This document shows, piece after piece, positions 41,640 to 49,035 of a DNA stretch of 64,000 nucleotides. Location: contig JACJXO010000004.1 of assembly GCA_020636645.1 (NCBI GenBank), positions 233,008-297,007 on the forward strand. The letters are read 5' to 3'. Origin of the DNA: Chitinophagales bacterium. Lineage in GTDB: Bacteria > Bacteroidota > Bacteroidia > Chitinophagales > BACL12. Under the pieces are notes generated by a model. It was not told the DNA's origin. It searched no databases and saw only the letters and a list, made by a program, of their open reading frames with translations. The translations under genes and the position numbers were made by a program. Each line of letters starts with the position of its first letter. The stretch's first letter is position 1.

Positions 41640-42971
41640 ATGAGAACTGCTTTTGCAGCCCTATCCATTTTATTGATGACCCAGTTGCAAGCACAGGAAC
41701 TGTTTAAAGACCCGCCCGAGTGGAGCCGCAATGCCAACATCTATGAGGTCAACATCCGCCAATATACTCCTGAAGGAACCTTCAAAGCATTCCAGGCACA
41801 CCTGCCTCGCTTGCAACGTATGGGCGTAGATATTCTATGGCTGATGCCCGTTCAACCGATAGGTGTAGAAAACAGAAAGGGCAGTCTGGGCAGTTATTAC
41901 TCCATCAGCGATTACACCACCACCAACCCGGAGTTCGGCAGTATGGAGGACCTGAAGGAACTGGTGGAACAGGCACACCAGAAAGGCATGAAGGTCATTC
42001 TGGACTGGGTGGCCAATCATACTTCCTTTGATAACGTTTGGGTCTCCCGCCATCCTGACTGGTACACCAGAGATAAGAACGGAAACCTCACCCCTCCGGT
42101 AGAAGACTGGAGTGATGTAGCCGATCTGAATTTCGACAATACCGACATGCGTCGTGCCATGATCGACGCTATGAAATTCTGGGTCAATGAGGCCGGTGTG
42201 GACGGATTCAGGTGTGATGTGGCCATGATGGTGCCAAATGATTTCTGGAAACAATGCGTATCGGCTTTACAGGAGGTCAAGCCTGACATCTTCATGCTGG
42301 CTGAAGCCGAAGGGCCTAAATTCCACGCCAGTGGTTTTGACATGACCTATGCGTGGGATATTCACAACATTATGAATAAGGTGGCCAGCGGCGAAAAGAC
42401 TGCCGATGAACTGGAGGCATTTGTGCAGGAAGATATCGTTAAGTATCCTGAAGGTGCCTACCGTATGCTGTTCACGACCAACCACGACAAGAATTCCTGG
42501 GAGGGGACAGAATTTGAACGTATGGGCGATGGTGCTCAGGCATTCTATGTGTTATGTGCTACACTACCGGGTGTACCTTTGATCTACAGCGGACAGGAAA
42601 TGGGCTTGAACCGGGCCCTGCGCTTCTTCGATAAGGACACCATTGGCTTCAGTGATAATCCGCCCTATGAATCATTCTTCCGTTCACTCAACAATCTGAA
42701 GAAAGACAACCAGGCCATCTGGAACGGCGACAACGGCGGCACACTTTATACCGTACATGTGGACAATGCCGTTTGGGTCTATGCCCGTCAGAAAGGGGAT
42801 GATAAGGTACTGGTCATTGTCAACCTCTCACCAGACGTACACAACGTGAAGCTTAAGAGTGATGTCTTTGCCGGCAAGTACCGCGATACTTTCACCGGCG
42901 ATAAGGTCAAACTCGGCAGCAAGTATAAAGGAGAATTGAAACCCTGGAGTTACGTGGTGCTGGAGAACTGA
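41640..42971 (+). CDS. Secreted GH13 alpha-amylase
   Basis: 443 residues from the ATG at 41640 (MRTAFAALSILLMTQLQAQE, signal peptide; the frame begins 24 bases earlier). Seen: 'IYEVNIRQYTPEGTFKAF', region I 'VILDWVANHTS', region II 'VDGFRCDVAMMVP' with the nucleophile Asp, region III 'FMLAEAEGPK' with the acid Glu, region IV 'LFTTNHDKNSW' with the third Asp, and a short C-terminal beta domain ('VLVIVNLSPDVHNVKL'). Known: cleaves alpha-1,4-glucosidic bonds of starch or maltodextrins. No sorting or lipobox motif, so likely periplasmic, working with the larger GH13 enzyme encoded 56 bases upstream. Confidence 0.93.
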   Translation: MRTAFAALSILLMTQLQAQELFKDPPEWSRNANIYEVNIRQYTPEGTFKAFQAHLPRLQRMGVDILWLMPVQPIGVENRKGSLGSYYSISDYTTTNPEFGSMEDLKELVEQAHQKGMKVILDWVANHTSFDNVWVSRHPDWYTRDKNGNLTPPVEDWSDVADLNFDNTDMRRAMIDAMKFWVNEAGVDGFRCDVAMMVPNDFWKQCVSALQEVKPDIFMLAEAEGPKFHASGFDMTYAWDIHNIMNKVASGEKTADELEAFVQEDIVKYPEGAYRMLFTTNHDKNSWEGTEFERMGDGAQAFYVLCATLPGVPLIYSGQEMGLNRALRFFDKDTIGFSDNPPYESFFRSLNNLKKDNQAIWNGDNGGTLYTVHVDNAVWVYARQKGDDKVLVIVNLSPDVHNVKLKSDVFAGKYRDTFTGDKVKLGSKYKGELKPWSYVVLEN

Positions 42972-42975
42972 TATC

Positions 42976-43074
42976 AATGAGCTAATGTGGAAATGGGAAA
43001 ATGGAATTGTACTGTAAGCTGAGCTCATTCAAAAAGCCAATTCTCACATTACATCATTTTCACATTAGCTCATT
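42976..43074. repeat. Intergenic inverted repeat between converging genes
   Basis: Left arm 42976-42995 (AATGAGCTAATGTGGAAATG) and right arm 43055-43074 match in 19 of 20 positions as an inverted repeat, with partial pairing continuing inward. It fills the gap between the converging amylase and guaB genes and may act as a two-way terminator. Its 'AATGTG-AAATG' core recurs in the inverted repeat at 54621. Confidence 0.75.
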
Positions 43075-43080
43075 AATAAA

Positions 43081-44550
43081 TCACCTGCTGTAATTTGGCG
43101 CTTCTTTGGTGATGACCACATCATGCGGGTGGCTCTCACGAATTCCTGAAGAAGTGATCTGCACGAACTGCGCCTGCTTTAATGCTTCAATATCATGTGC
43201 ACCGGCATAACCCATTCCGGCACGTAATCCGCCGATATACTGCACCATCACTTCAGCTACTGTTCCCTTGAAGGGTACTCTTCCCACGATCCCTTCCGGC
43301 ACCAGCTTCTTGATATCATCTTCCACATCCTGGAAGTACCGGTCCTTACTGCCTTTTTCCATCGCCTCTACGGAGCCCATACCGCGGTAGCTCTTGAATT
43401 TCCGGCCTTCGTAAATAATGGTCTCGCCCGGACTTTCTTCCGTACCTGCCAGCAGACTTCCTGCCATGATGGTATCGGCTCCGGCAACAATTGCTTTAAC
43501 AATATCTCCGGTGTAGCGGATACCGCCATCGCCTATCACGGGAACCCCGCTGCCAGCAATGGCTTTGGATGCTTCGTGAATCGCACTCACCTGGGCAACG
43601 CCCACACCGGCCACGACCCTGGTGGTACAAATGGAACCCGGACCGACACCTACTTTCACACCATCTGCCCCAGCATCTACCAGGGCTTTGGCGCCGCTGC
43701 CAGTTGCGATGTTACCTGCCACCACTTCCAGATCTGTGAATTGTTTCTTTACCTGCTTCACCATGTCCAGGACACCTTTGGAGTGACCGTGAGCGGTGTC
43801 GATGATGACCATGTCGGCACCAACATTTTTCAATGCGGCCACCCTTTCCAGTGTGTCTGCCGTTACGCCCACAGCAGCCCCAACCAGTAACCGGCCATAC
43901 TGGTCTTTACAGGCCCGCGGATGACTTTGCAGTTTTAATATGTCTTTATAGGTGATCAGTCCCTTGAGAAAATTCTTGTCGTCCACCACCGGCAGTTTTT
44001 CAATGCGGTGATTGCGCAGGATCTCTTCTGCCTGTTGCAGGGTGGTGCCGATAGGTGCCGTGATCAGATTCTCCTTCGTCATCAACTCAGCGATCGGGCG
44101 TTCGGTGTTGGTTTCGAAACGCAGGTCGCGATTGGTCAGAATGCCCACCAGGTGGCCTTCATCATCCACCACCGGAATGCCGCCGATGCGGTTCTCTTTC
44201 ATCAGCTGGAAAGCTTCACCCACCAATGCATGTTGATTTAGTGTAACAGGATCCATGATCATACCACTGTCAGCACGCTTCACCCTGCGCACCTGTTCTG
44301 CCTGTGCGGCGATGGGCATGTTCTTATGTATGATGCCGATACCGCCCTCTCTTGCCATTGCAATGGCCATACGGAATTCGGTTACGGTATCCATCGCAGC
44401 AGACACAATGGGTACGTTGATGCGAAGGTTGCGGGTCAGACGGGTGGAGATGTCCACTTCTCTCGGAAGCACTTCCGAATAAGCGGGAACAACTAACAGA
44501 TCATCGAAGGTGAGGCTGGTGCCGAGGAACTTGGCAGATAGATTTTCCAT
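43081..44550 (-). CDS. guaB: Inosine-5'-monophosphate dehydrogenase
   Basis: 489 residues from the ATG at 44550 (MENLSAKFLGTSLTFDDLL). Catalyses IMP + NAD+ + water to XMP + NADH, the committed step of GMP synthesis. Seen: 'TFDDLLVVPAYSEVLPREVD', two CBS domains (about 93-210; they bind ATP/GTP in many bacteria), the phosphate loop and catalytic cysteine in 'VGVGPGSICTTRVVAGVG', 'DGGIRYTGDIVKAI', the flap 'KFKSYRGMGSVEAM', and 'EGIVGRVPFKG'. A TTG two codons upstream could also start translation, but it overlaps the promoter. Monocistronic by position. Confidence 0.97.
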   Translation of the reverse strand: MENLSAKFLGTSLTFDDLLVVPAYSEVLPREVDISTRLTRNLRINVPIVSAAMDTVTEFRMAIAMAREGGIGIIHKNMPIAAQAEQVRRVKRADSGMIMDPVTLNQHALVGEAFQLMKENRIGGIPVVDDEGHLVGILTNRDLRFETNTERPIAELMTKENLITAPIGTTLQQAEEILRNHRIEKLPVVDDKNFLKGLITYKDILKLQSHPRACKDQYGRLLVGAAVGVTADTLERVAALKNVGADMVIIDTAHGHSKGVLDMVKQVKKQFTDLEVVAGNIATGSGAKALVDAGADGVKVGVGPGSICTTRVVAGVGVAQVSAIHEASKAIAGSGVPVIGDGGIRYTGDIVKAIVAGADTIMAGSLLAGTEESPGETIIYEGRKFKSYRGMGSVEAMEKGSKDRYFQDVEDDIKKLVPEGIVGRVPFKGTVAEVMVQYIGGLRAGMGYAGAHDIEALKQAQFVQITSSGIRESHPHDVVITKEAPNYSR

Positions 44551-44553
44551 GTG

Positions 44554-44561
44554 CAAAGATA
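44554..44561 (-). promoter_or_regulatory. -7 element almost touching the guaB start
   Basis: TATCTTTG (minus strand) ends 3 bases before the guaB ATG. If used in the normal way, transcription would begin within or next to the start codon, giving a leaderless message. A small palindrome (GAATTAAATAATTC, 44570-44583) lies just upstream. Confidence 0.5.
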
Positions 44562-44611
44562 GAAAGGGGAATTAAATAATTCATTTCCCACACTGAAATC
44601 CAAACAGACGG

Positions 44612-45454
44612 TCACTGTTTCACCCATACCTGCTTACCTTTTACTTCTCCGGTTTCATTGCGTATTACTGCCACATAGGTACCCACAGGTAGTTCTGCCA
44701 CCGGCAGGCGATTGGCCGAGCCGGATTGGAGTGCTTGTGTGAGCAGGAGTTTCCCTTCCAGATTTCTGATATCTGCATATAGCTGTTCATTTTCATAATA
44801 CCTGATCTCTATCCAGTCTTCCGCCGGATTGGGGTATAGTGAAAATAGCAACTCATGCTCTGTTTGAATGCCAACTGCTTCGCCCATGTCACCGGCTATG
44901 ATGCCCACTCCGGCCTGGGTTTCATAGGCATAGTCTTTAATGACCAGCACCCTGCCACTATCCGGGGCATCGCAGCGTATCCAGCCATAATGGGTACGGT
45001 CTAAACCATCCTGAAAACGAATACCGATAAAACGGTCGGTTTGGATGTCTTGCCAAAAACCAAGTTGACCTGCAAAAAGAAAATTATCTTCAAAATTCTC
45101 CCAATACTCTCTGGCACAAATAAATGCGTTAGATATATTTTCAATTCCCATAAAATAGTTGTTGAAAAATATGCCCTTCGTAATTATATGCAAACAAACA
45201 AACCATGTACTGCGTAGATTTTATCCAAATATACTTGGACCGTAAATTTGCCACCAATACCAGAGCCATATCTTATAGTGCCCATTCCACAAAATCATCT
45301 GTTCCTCATTGATATCTAAAAATAAATACTCAGTAACTGTATCAACAACTATATCTGGCTCTATGTTTGTATAGCTCACCTGTGCTTGAATAACCGAGCC
45401 TGCTCCTATGATACTGTTCGCCAACAGACTGTATTGTTTTAAATCAATTCTCAT
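44612..45454 (-). pseudogene. Decayed T9SS surface-protein copy U1
   Basis: Begins with an intact signal peptide (MRIDLKQYSLLANSIIGAGS...) and ends with a complete sorting domain ('LYPNPAEDWIEIRYYENEQL' to 'KGKQVWVKQ'). In the middle the homologous residues jump between frames: 'DDFVEWAL' and 'LFAYNYEGHIF' are found in a different frame from the two ends, and a TAA lies at 45221-45223. The overall length stays a multiple of three, but several indels are present. Compared with U4 (299 residues) it is about 20 codons shorter. It is the last copy in the array and the only one whose stop ('VKQ' then TGA) does not come from the palindrome, so it probably retains the original gene end. Confidence 0.8.
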
Positions 45455-45513
45455 AATACCACCAGTTTATTCGTGAATACTTCAGCAAACTTGCATGTAG
45501 CTTTTACTGTTTC

Positions 45514-45529
45514 CCCGATAGCTATCGGG
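45514..45529. repeat. Junction palindrome 1 of the T9SS array
   Basis: CCCGATAGCTATCGGG, a perfect 16-bp palindrome. It supplies the TAG stop codon (45522-45524, minus strand) of copy U2 and is followed by the short foreign C-terminal remnant. It is identical at 46393 and 47381 and was not noticed elsewhere in the window. Confidence 0.9.
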
Positions 45530-46333
45530 ACTTCACCCATACCTGTTTACCTTTTACTTCTCCGGTTTCATTGCGTATTACTGCCACATAGGTACCCATT
45601 GGTAGATCTGCCACCGGCAGGCGATTGGCCGAGCCGGATTGGAGTGCTTGTGTGAGCAGGAGTTTCCCTTCCAGGTTTCTGATATCTGCATATAGCTGTT
45701 CATTTTCATAATACCTGATCTCTATCCAGTCTTCCGCCGGATTGGGGTAGAGTGAAAAGATCAGTTCATGCTCTGTTTGAACGCCAACCGGCTCGCCCAT
45801 GTCACCGGCTATAATGCCCACTCCGGCCTGGGTTTCATAGGCATAGTCTTTAATGACCAGCACCCTGCCGCTATCCGGTGCATCACAGCGTATCCAGCCA
45901 TAATGGGTGCGGTCTAAACCATCCTGAAAACGAATACCGATAAAACGGTCGGTTTGGATGTCTTGCCAAAACCTATTTGCAGAAAATTATCCAAAATCCC
46001 AATATCTCGGCACAATAAAGGCGTTGATAAACTTTACTTCCATCAATAGTTGTTTAAAATATGCCCTGACCGTAATTATATGCAAAACAAATAAGGCATC
46101 AGCGTTTGGATTTTATCCAAAATACTGACCAAATTTTCCACAAATACCAGACCATATATTATAGACCCATCACAAGAAGTCATTGTTCCGTTGATATCTA
46201 AAAAATTTACTGTGAAAGTATCAATTTCTATATCTGGCTCAATATCAATATAATTTACCTGCGCCTGAAGTACAGAGCCTGCTCCTATGATACTGTTCGC
46301 CAACAGACTGTATTGTTTTAAATCAATTCTCAT
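45522..46333 (-). pseudogene. Decayed T9SS surface-protein copy U2
   Basis: Starts with the same signal peptide as U1 (MRIDLKQYSLLANSIIGAGSVLQAQV) and ends with the sorting domain, with terminal residues 'VKSR' encoded by the junction palindrome. The length (812 bases) is not a multiple of three, and the middle contains many small deletions; one is visible as four instead of five A residues in the 'GFWQD' codons near 45968. The most damaged of the four copies. Either a true pseudogene or a region with sequencing errors, since several differences fall in short homopolymers. Confidence 0.8.
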
Positions 46334-46392
46334 AATACCACCAGTTTATTCGTGAATACTTCAGCAAACTTGCATGTAGCTTTTACTGTTTC

Positions 46393-46408
46393 CCCGATAG
46401 CTATCGGG
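46393..46408. repeat. Junction palindrome 2 of the T9SS array
   Basis: Identical to the palindrome at 45514. It supplies the stop codon of copy U3 (46401-46403) and is followed by the same remnant reading 'VKATCKFAEVFTNKLVVL', whose TGA overlaps the U2 ATG. Confidence 0.9.
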
Positions 46409-47321
46409 ACTTCACCCATACCTGTTTACCTTTTACTTCTCCGGTTTCATTGCGTATTACTGCCACATAGGTACCCATTGGTAGATCTGCCACCGGCAGG
46501 CGATTGGCCGAGCCGGATTGGAGTGCTTGTGTGAGCAGGAGTTTCCCTTCCAGGTTTCTGATATCTGCATATAGCTGTTCATTTTCATAATACCTGATCT
46601 CTATCCAGTCTTCCGCCGGATTGGGGTATAGTGAAAATAGCAACTCATGCTCTGTTTGAATGCCAACTGCTTCGCCCATGTCACCGGCTATAATGCCCAC
46701 TCCGGCCTGGGTTTCATAAGCATAGTCTTTAATGACCAGCACCCTGCCGCTATCCGGTGCATCACAGCGTATCCAGCCATAATGGGTGCGGTCTAAACCA
46801 TCCTGGAAGCGTATGCCCAGATAGCGGTCGGTTTGGACGTCTTGCCAAAAACCTCTTTGTCCAAGGAAATTCCATACGGGATATCCAAATGAAAACCATT
46901 AGCATATGATTGTGCACAAATTGAAAGCCTGATGAGCAAAATCTGTGGCAGTTCCTAACCAATAATTTCCCTCACCAAAATATACGCCGGATTCATAATT
47001 ATATGCAAAGGCGAATATGGCGTTATCATTGTTGATTACATCGGCTAGTAAATCATTATCATTTTCAAAACTCCAGCCTATTGCAGGCCCATATAATTTT
47101 ATTTTAAAGGTGCCTGAGCCAATGGTATAAGTAAGTTCCCCCATTCCCAGGACAAAGTCATCTGTACCGTTGTCATCTATATCTAGAAATATATAGCCAT
47201 CTTCATCATCTATTACAAAATCAGGGTCTATATCTGTGTATTGAACCTGAGCGTTAACCAAATGGTGGCTTCCCAGCAACACGGCTGCCATTAAACTGTA
47301 TTGTGTTTTATTGAGGTTCAT
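46401..47321 (-). pseudogene. T9SS surface-protein copy U3 with a single in-frame stop
   Basis: 921 bases, exactly 307 codons. The frame runs from MNLNKTQYSLMAAVLLGS (signal peptide) through 'DIDPDFVIDDEDGYIFLDID' and on to the sorting domain, broken only by one TAA at 46899-46901; the residues after it ('WFSFGYPVWNFLGQRGFWQD') continue in the same frame and match U4. So U3 is a recent nonsense mutant, or the stop is a base error. The N-terminal half differs from U4 at many positions, while the C-terminal half is nearly identical. Confidence 0.85.
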
Positions 47322-47380
47322 AGTACCACCAGTTTTTCAGTGAATACTTCAGCAAACTTGCATGTAGCTTTTACTGTTTC

Positions 47381-47396
47381 CCCGATAGCTATCGGG
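47381..47396. repeat. Junction palindrome 3 of the T9SS array
   Basis: Identical to the palindromes at 45514 and 46393. It supplies the stop codon of intact copy U4 (47389-47391). The spacing between palindromes is 879 and 988 bp. Confidence 0.9.
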
Positions 47397-48288
47397 ACTT
47401 CACCCATACCTGTTTACCTTTTACTTCTCCGGTTTCATTGCGTATTACTGCCACATAGGTACCCACAGGTAGTTCTGCCACCGGCAGGCGATTGGCCGAG
47501 CCGGATTGGAGTGCTTGTGTGAGCAGGAGTTTCCCTTCCAGGTTTCTGATATCTGCAAATAGTTGTTCATTTTCATAATGCCTGATCTCTATCCACTCTT
47601 GTGCCGGGTTGGGGTAGAGAGAAAAGAGCAGCTTATTCTCTGTTTGAATACCAACCGGTTCGCCCATGTCACCGGCTATGATTCCCACTCCGGCTTGTGT
47701 TTCATAGGCATAGTCTTTGATGACCAGCACCCTGCCGCTATCCGGTGCATCGCAGCGTATCCAGCCATAATGGGTGCGGTCTAAACCATCCTGAAAACGA
47801 ATACCGATAAAACGGTCGGTTTGGATGTCTTGCCAAAAACCTATTTGTCCGAAAGGTAGCCAGCCACCATATACCCCACCATATTTATTTCCGCAAATAA
47901 AAGCAAAATTAGGTAACCCCTCGATCCAAAGGTTATGTTCCCCAATTAGTTTATCATCACTATAATTGGATGCAAATGCAAAAATTGCATAATCATGCGA
48001 AATAGTTTCGCCTATAATTGCATTTTGAGGTTGAAAGCTCCAAGCTATCGCAACACCATTAATTTTATCCTCAATTGATCCGGTACCTATGTAATAGGTT
48101 AGAGCTCCTATACCGAATATAAAATCATCCGTATCATTTCCATCTATATCTAAAAATAGTAGGTCGTCTTCATCATCTATTACAAAATCAGGGTCTACGT
48201 CAGTATACTGCACTTGGGCTAAAGACTCATGAAATGATCCTAAAAGGGCAACTGCCATTAAGCTATATTGAGTTCTATTTGGTCTCAT
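47389..48288 (-). CDS. Intact T9SS-secreted surface protein (copy U4)
   Basis: 299 residues. Seen: signal peptide (MRPNRTQYSLMAVALLGSFHESLAQ), an Asp-rich N-terminal segment ('DVDPDFVIDDEDDLLFLDID', then 'GNDTDDFIFGIG') that looks calcium-binding, a conserved centre 'IGFWQDIQTDRFIGIRFQDG' and 'HYGWIRCDAPDSGRVLVIKD', and a type A sorting domain starting 'LYPNPAQEW'. The conserved centre is of a type often seen in secreted Bacteroidota proteins of unknown function. It starts inside the stop of the preceding remnant (ATGA overlap at 48285-48288). A -7 element at 48560-48567 is the nearest promoter candidate and would give a leader of about 260 bases. Confidence 0.85.
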   Translation of the reverse strand: MRPNRTQYSLMAVALLGSFHESLAQVQYTDVDPDFVIDDEDDLLFLDIDGNDTDDFIFGIGALTYYIGTGSIEDKINGVAIAWSFQPQNAIIGETISHDYAIFAFASNYSDDKLIGEHNLWIEGLPNFAFICGNKYGGVYGGWLPFGQIGFWQDIQTDRFIGIRFQDGLDRTHYGWIRCDAPDSGRVLVIKDYAYETQAGVGIIAGDMGEPVGIQTENKLLFSLYPNPAQEWIEIRHYENEQLFADIRNLEGKLLLTQALQSGSANRLPVAELPVGTYVAVIRNETGEVKGKQVWVKSR

Positions 48289-48581
48289 AACACCACCAGT
48301 TTTTCAGTGAATACTTCTCCATCAGTGCAGATAACCTTCACAGTGTACACACCTGCTGAATACGTGCTGATATCAGTTTGTTTACTGCCTTCTAAATAAA
48401 GCTGATCGATTAGAATTCCCTGACCATTATAGATCAAAATGGTTGCCCGGGTTGCGTACCCAATATCAAATTGCACGCTTCCCATCGCCGGATTGGGAAT
48501 GATGCGTACATCATGCTGAATCAATTGTGCTTTTCTTTCTTCTGATGGGGTGTTTTTTTCAAATATAGAAAAAATAATCAA
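48285..48581 (-). pseudogene. Orphan T9SS sorting-domain remnant
   Basis: An open frame of 98 codons that has no ATG near its 5' end (it opens with TTG), no signal peptide, and consists of little more than a type A sorting domain: 'IIPNPAMGSVQFD', 'YNGQGILIDQLYLEGS', 'VYTVKVICTDGEVFTEKLVVL'. A TATATTTG promoter element lies inside its first codons. Best read as the 3' end of a lost secreted-protein gene. The short pieces after each palindrome in the array ('TVKATCKFAEVFTNKLVVL') are homologous to its last 19 residues. Confidence 0.7.
48560..48567 (-). promoter_or_regulatory. -7 element upstream of the T9SS array
   Basis: TATATTTG (minus strand), with a TTG 18 bases further upstream (48586-48588), one base short of the usual spacing. 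It lies within the orphan sorting-domain frame and reads toward copy U4, so it is the likeliest promoter for the array. Confidence 0.4.
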
Positions 48582-48599
48582 GACCCAAAAGTGACATTC

Positions 48600-49025
48600 C
48601 TATCGTTTCCTCACCATGACCGTCAGCCGGCTGATACAACACAGCCTGCCTTTGGTGTCTGTGATGCGTATCTCCCAGACATGCAGGGTCTTGCCCAATT
48701 GCAGCGGTTTGCAGGTGCCGGTAACCGGTCCTTCTGTCATGGCACGCATATGATTGGCGTTGATCTCTATGCCGAGGGTCATGTACTGATCGTGGTCCAC
48801 CACCATGGCGCTGGCCACTGAACCCAGGGTCTCTGCCAGCACACAGGAAGCGCCGCCGTGCAGGAGTCCGTAGGGTTGTTGCGTGCGATGGTCCACAGGC
48901 AGAGTGGCTTTGATAAAATCTTCACCCACCTCGGTGAATTCGAAACCTACATGCTCTCCCATCGTTCCGGGATTCAGTGTCATCAGATCAGCGGGCTGCA
49001 GATCTTTTTTGAACCAGATGGACAT
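48600..49025 (-). CDS. Hotdog-fold thioesterase (PaaI/YbdB/MenI-like)
   Basis: 141 residues. Seen: 'PYGLLHGGASCVLAETLGSVAS', the central helix of the PaaI-type hotdog fold, where the Glu in 'LAETLGS' is the usual catalytic residue, and 'LGIEINANHMRAMTEGPVTG', the substrate-binding strand. Known members hydrolyse phenylacetyl-CoA-type, 1,4-dihydroxy-2-naphthoyl-CoA or stray acyl-CoA/acyl-carrier thioesters. Because mqnC nearby points to futalosine-type menaquinone synthesis, the DHNA-CoA role is less likely here. It starts 10 bases after the type B surface-protein gene, as the last gene of the M16 operon. Confidence 0.88.
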   Translation of the reverse strand: MSIWFKKDLQPADLMTLNPGTMGEHVGFEFTEVGEDFIKATLPVDHRTQQPYGLLHGGASCVLAETLGSVASAMVVDHDQYMTLGIEINANHMRAMTEGPVTGTCKPLQLGKTLHVWEIRITDTKGRLCCISRLTVMVRKR

Positions 49026-49035
49026 TGGCAGAAAT

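Larger units (their letters stand above)
44612..48288 (-). repeat. Tandem array of four T9SS surface-protein gene copies
   Basis: Four head-to-tail copies (here called U1 44612-45454, U2 45522-46333, U3 46401-47321, U4 47389-48288). The 3' halves are almost identical in all copies, while the 5' halves differ. Copies are separated by 67 bases that contain the same palindrome and the same 'VFTxKLVVL' C-terminal remnant. Only U4 is an intact frame. Confidence 0.9.

Noticed and set aside
44612..45193. A separate 193-residue gene starting inside copy U1
   Set aside because: It opens with TTG in the middle of a homologous longer gene and lacks a signal peptide; it is the 3' part of a broken copy.
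48285..48581. A functional 98-residue gene
   Set aside because: It opens with TTG, has no signal peptide, consists almost only of a sorting domain, and a promoter element lies within its first codons. Called as a remnant instead.
48600..49025. Naming the hotdog thioesterase as the DHNA-CoA hydrolase of menaquinone synthesis
   Set aside because: The nearby mqnC indicates the futalosine pathway, and the fold family covers many acyl-CoA substrates.
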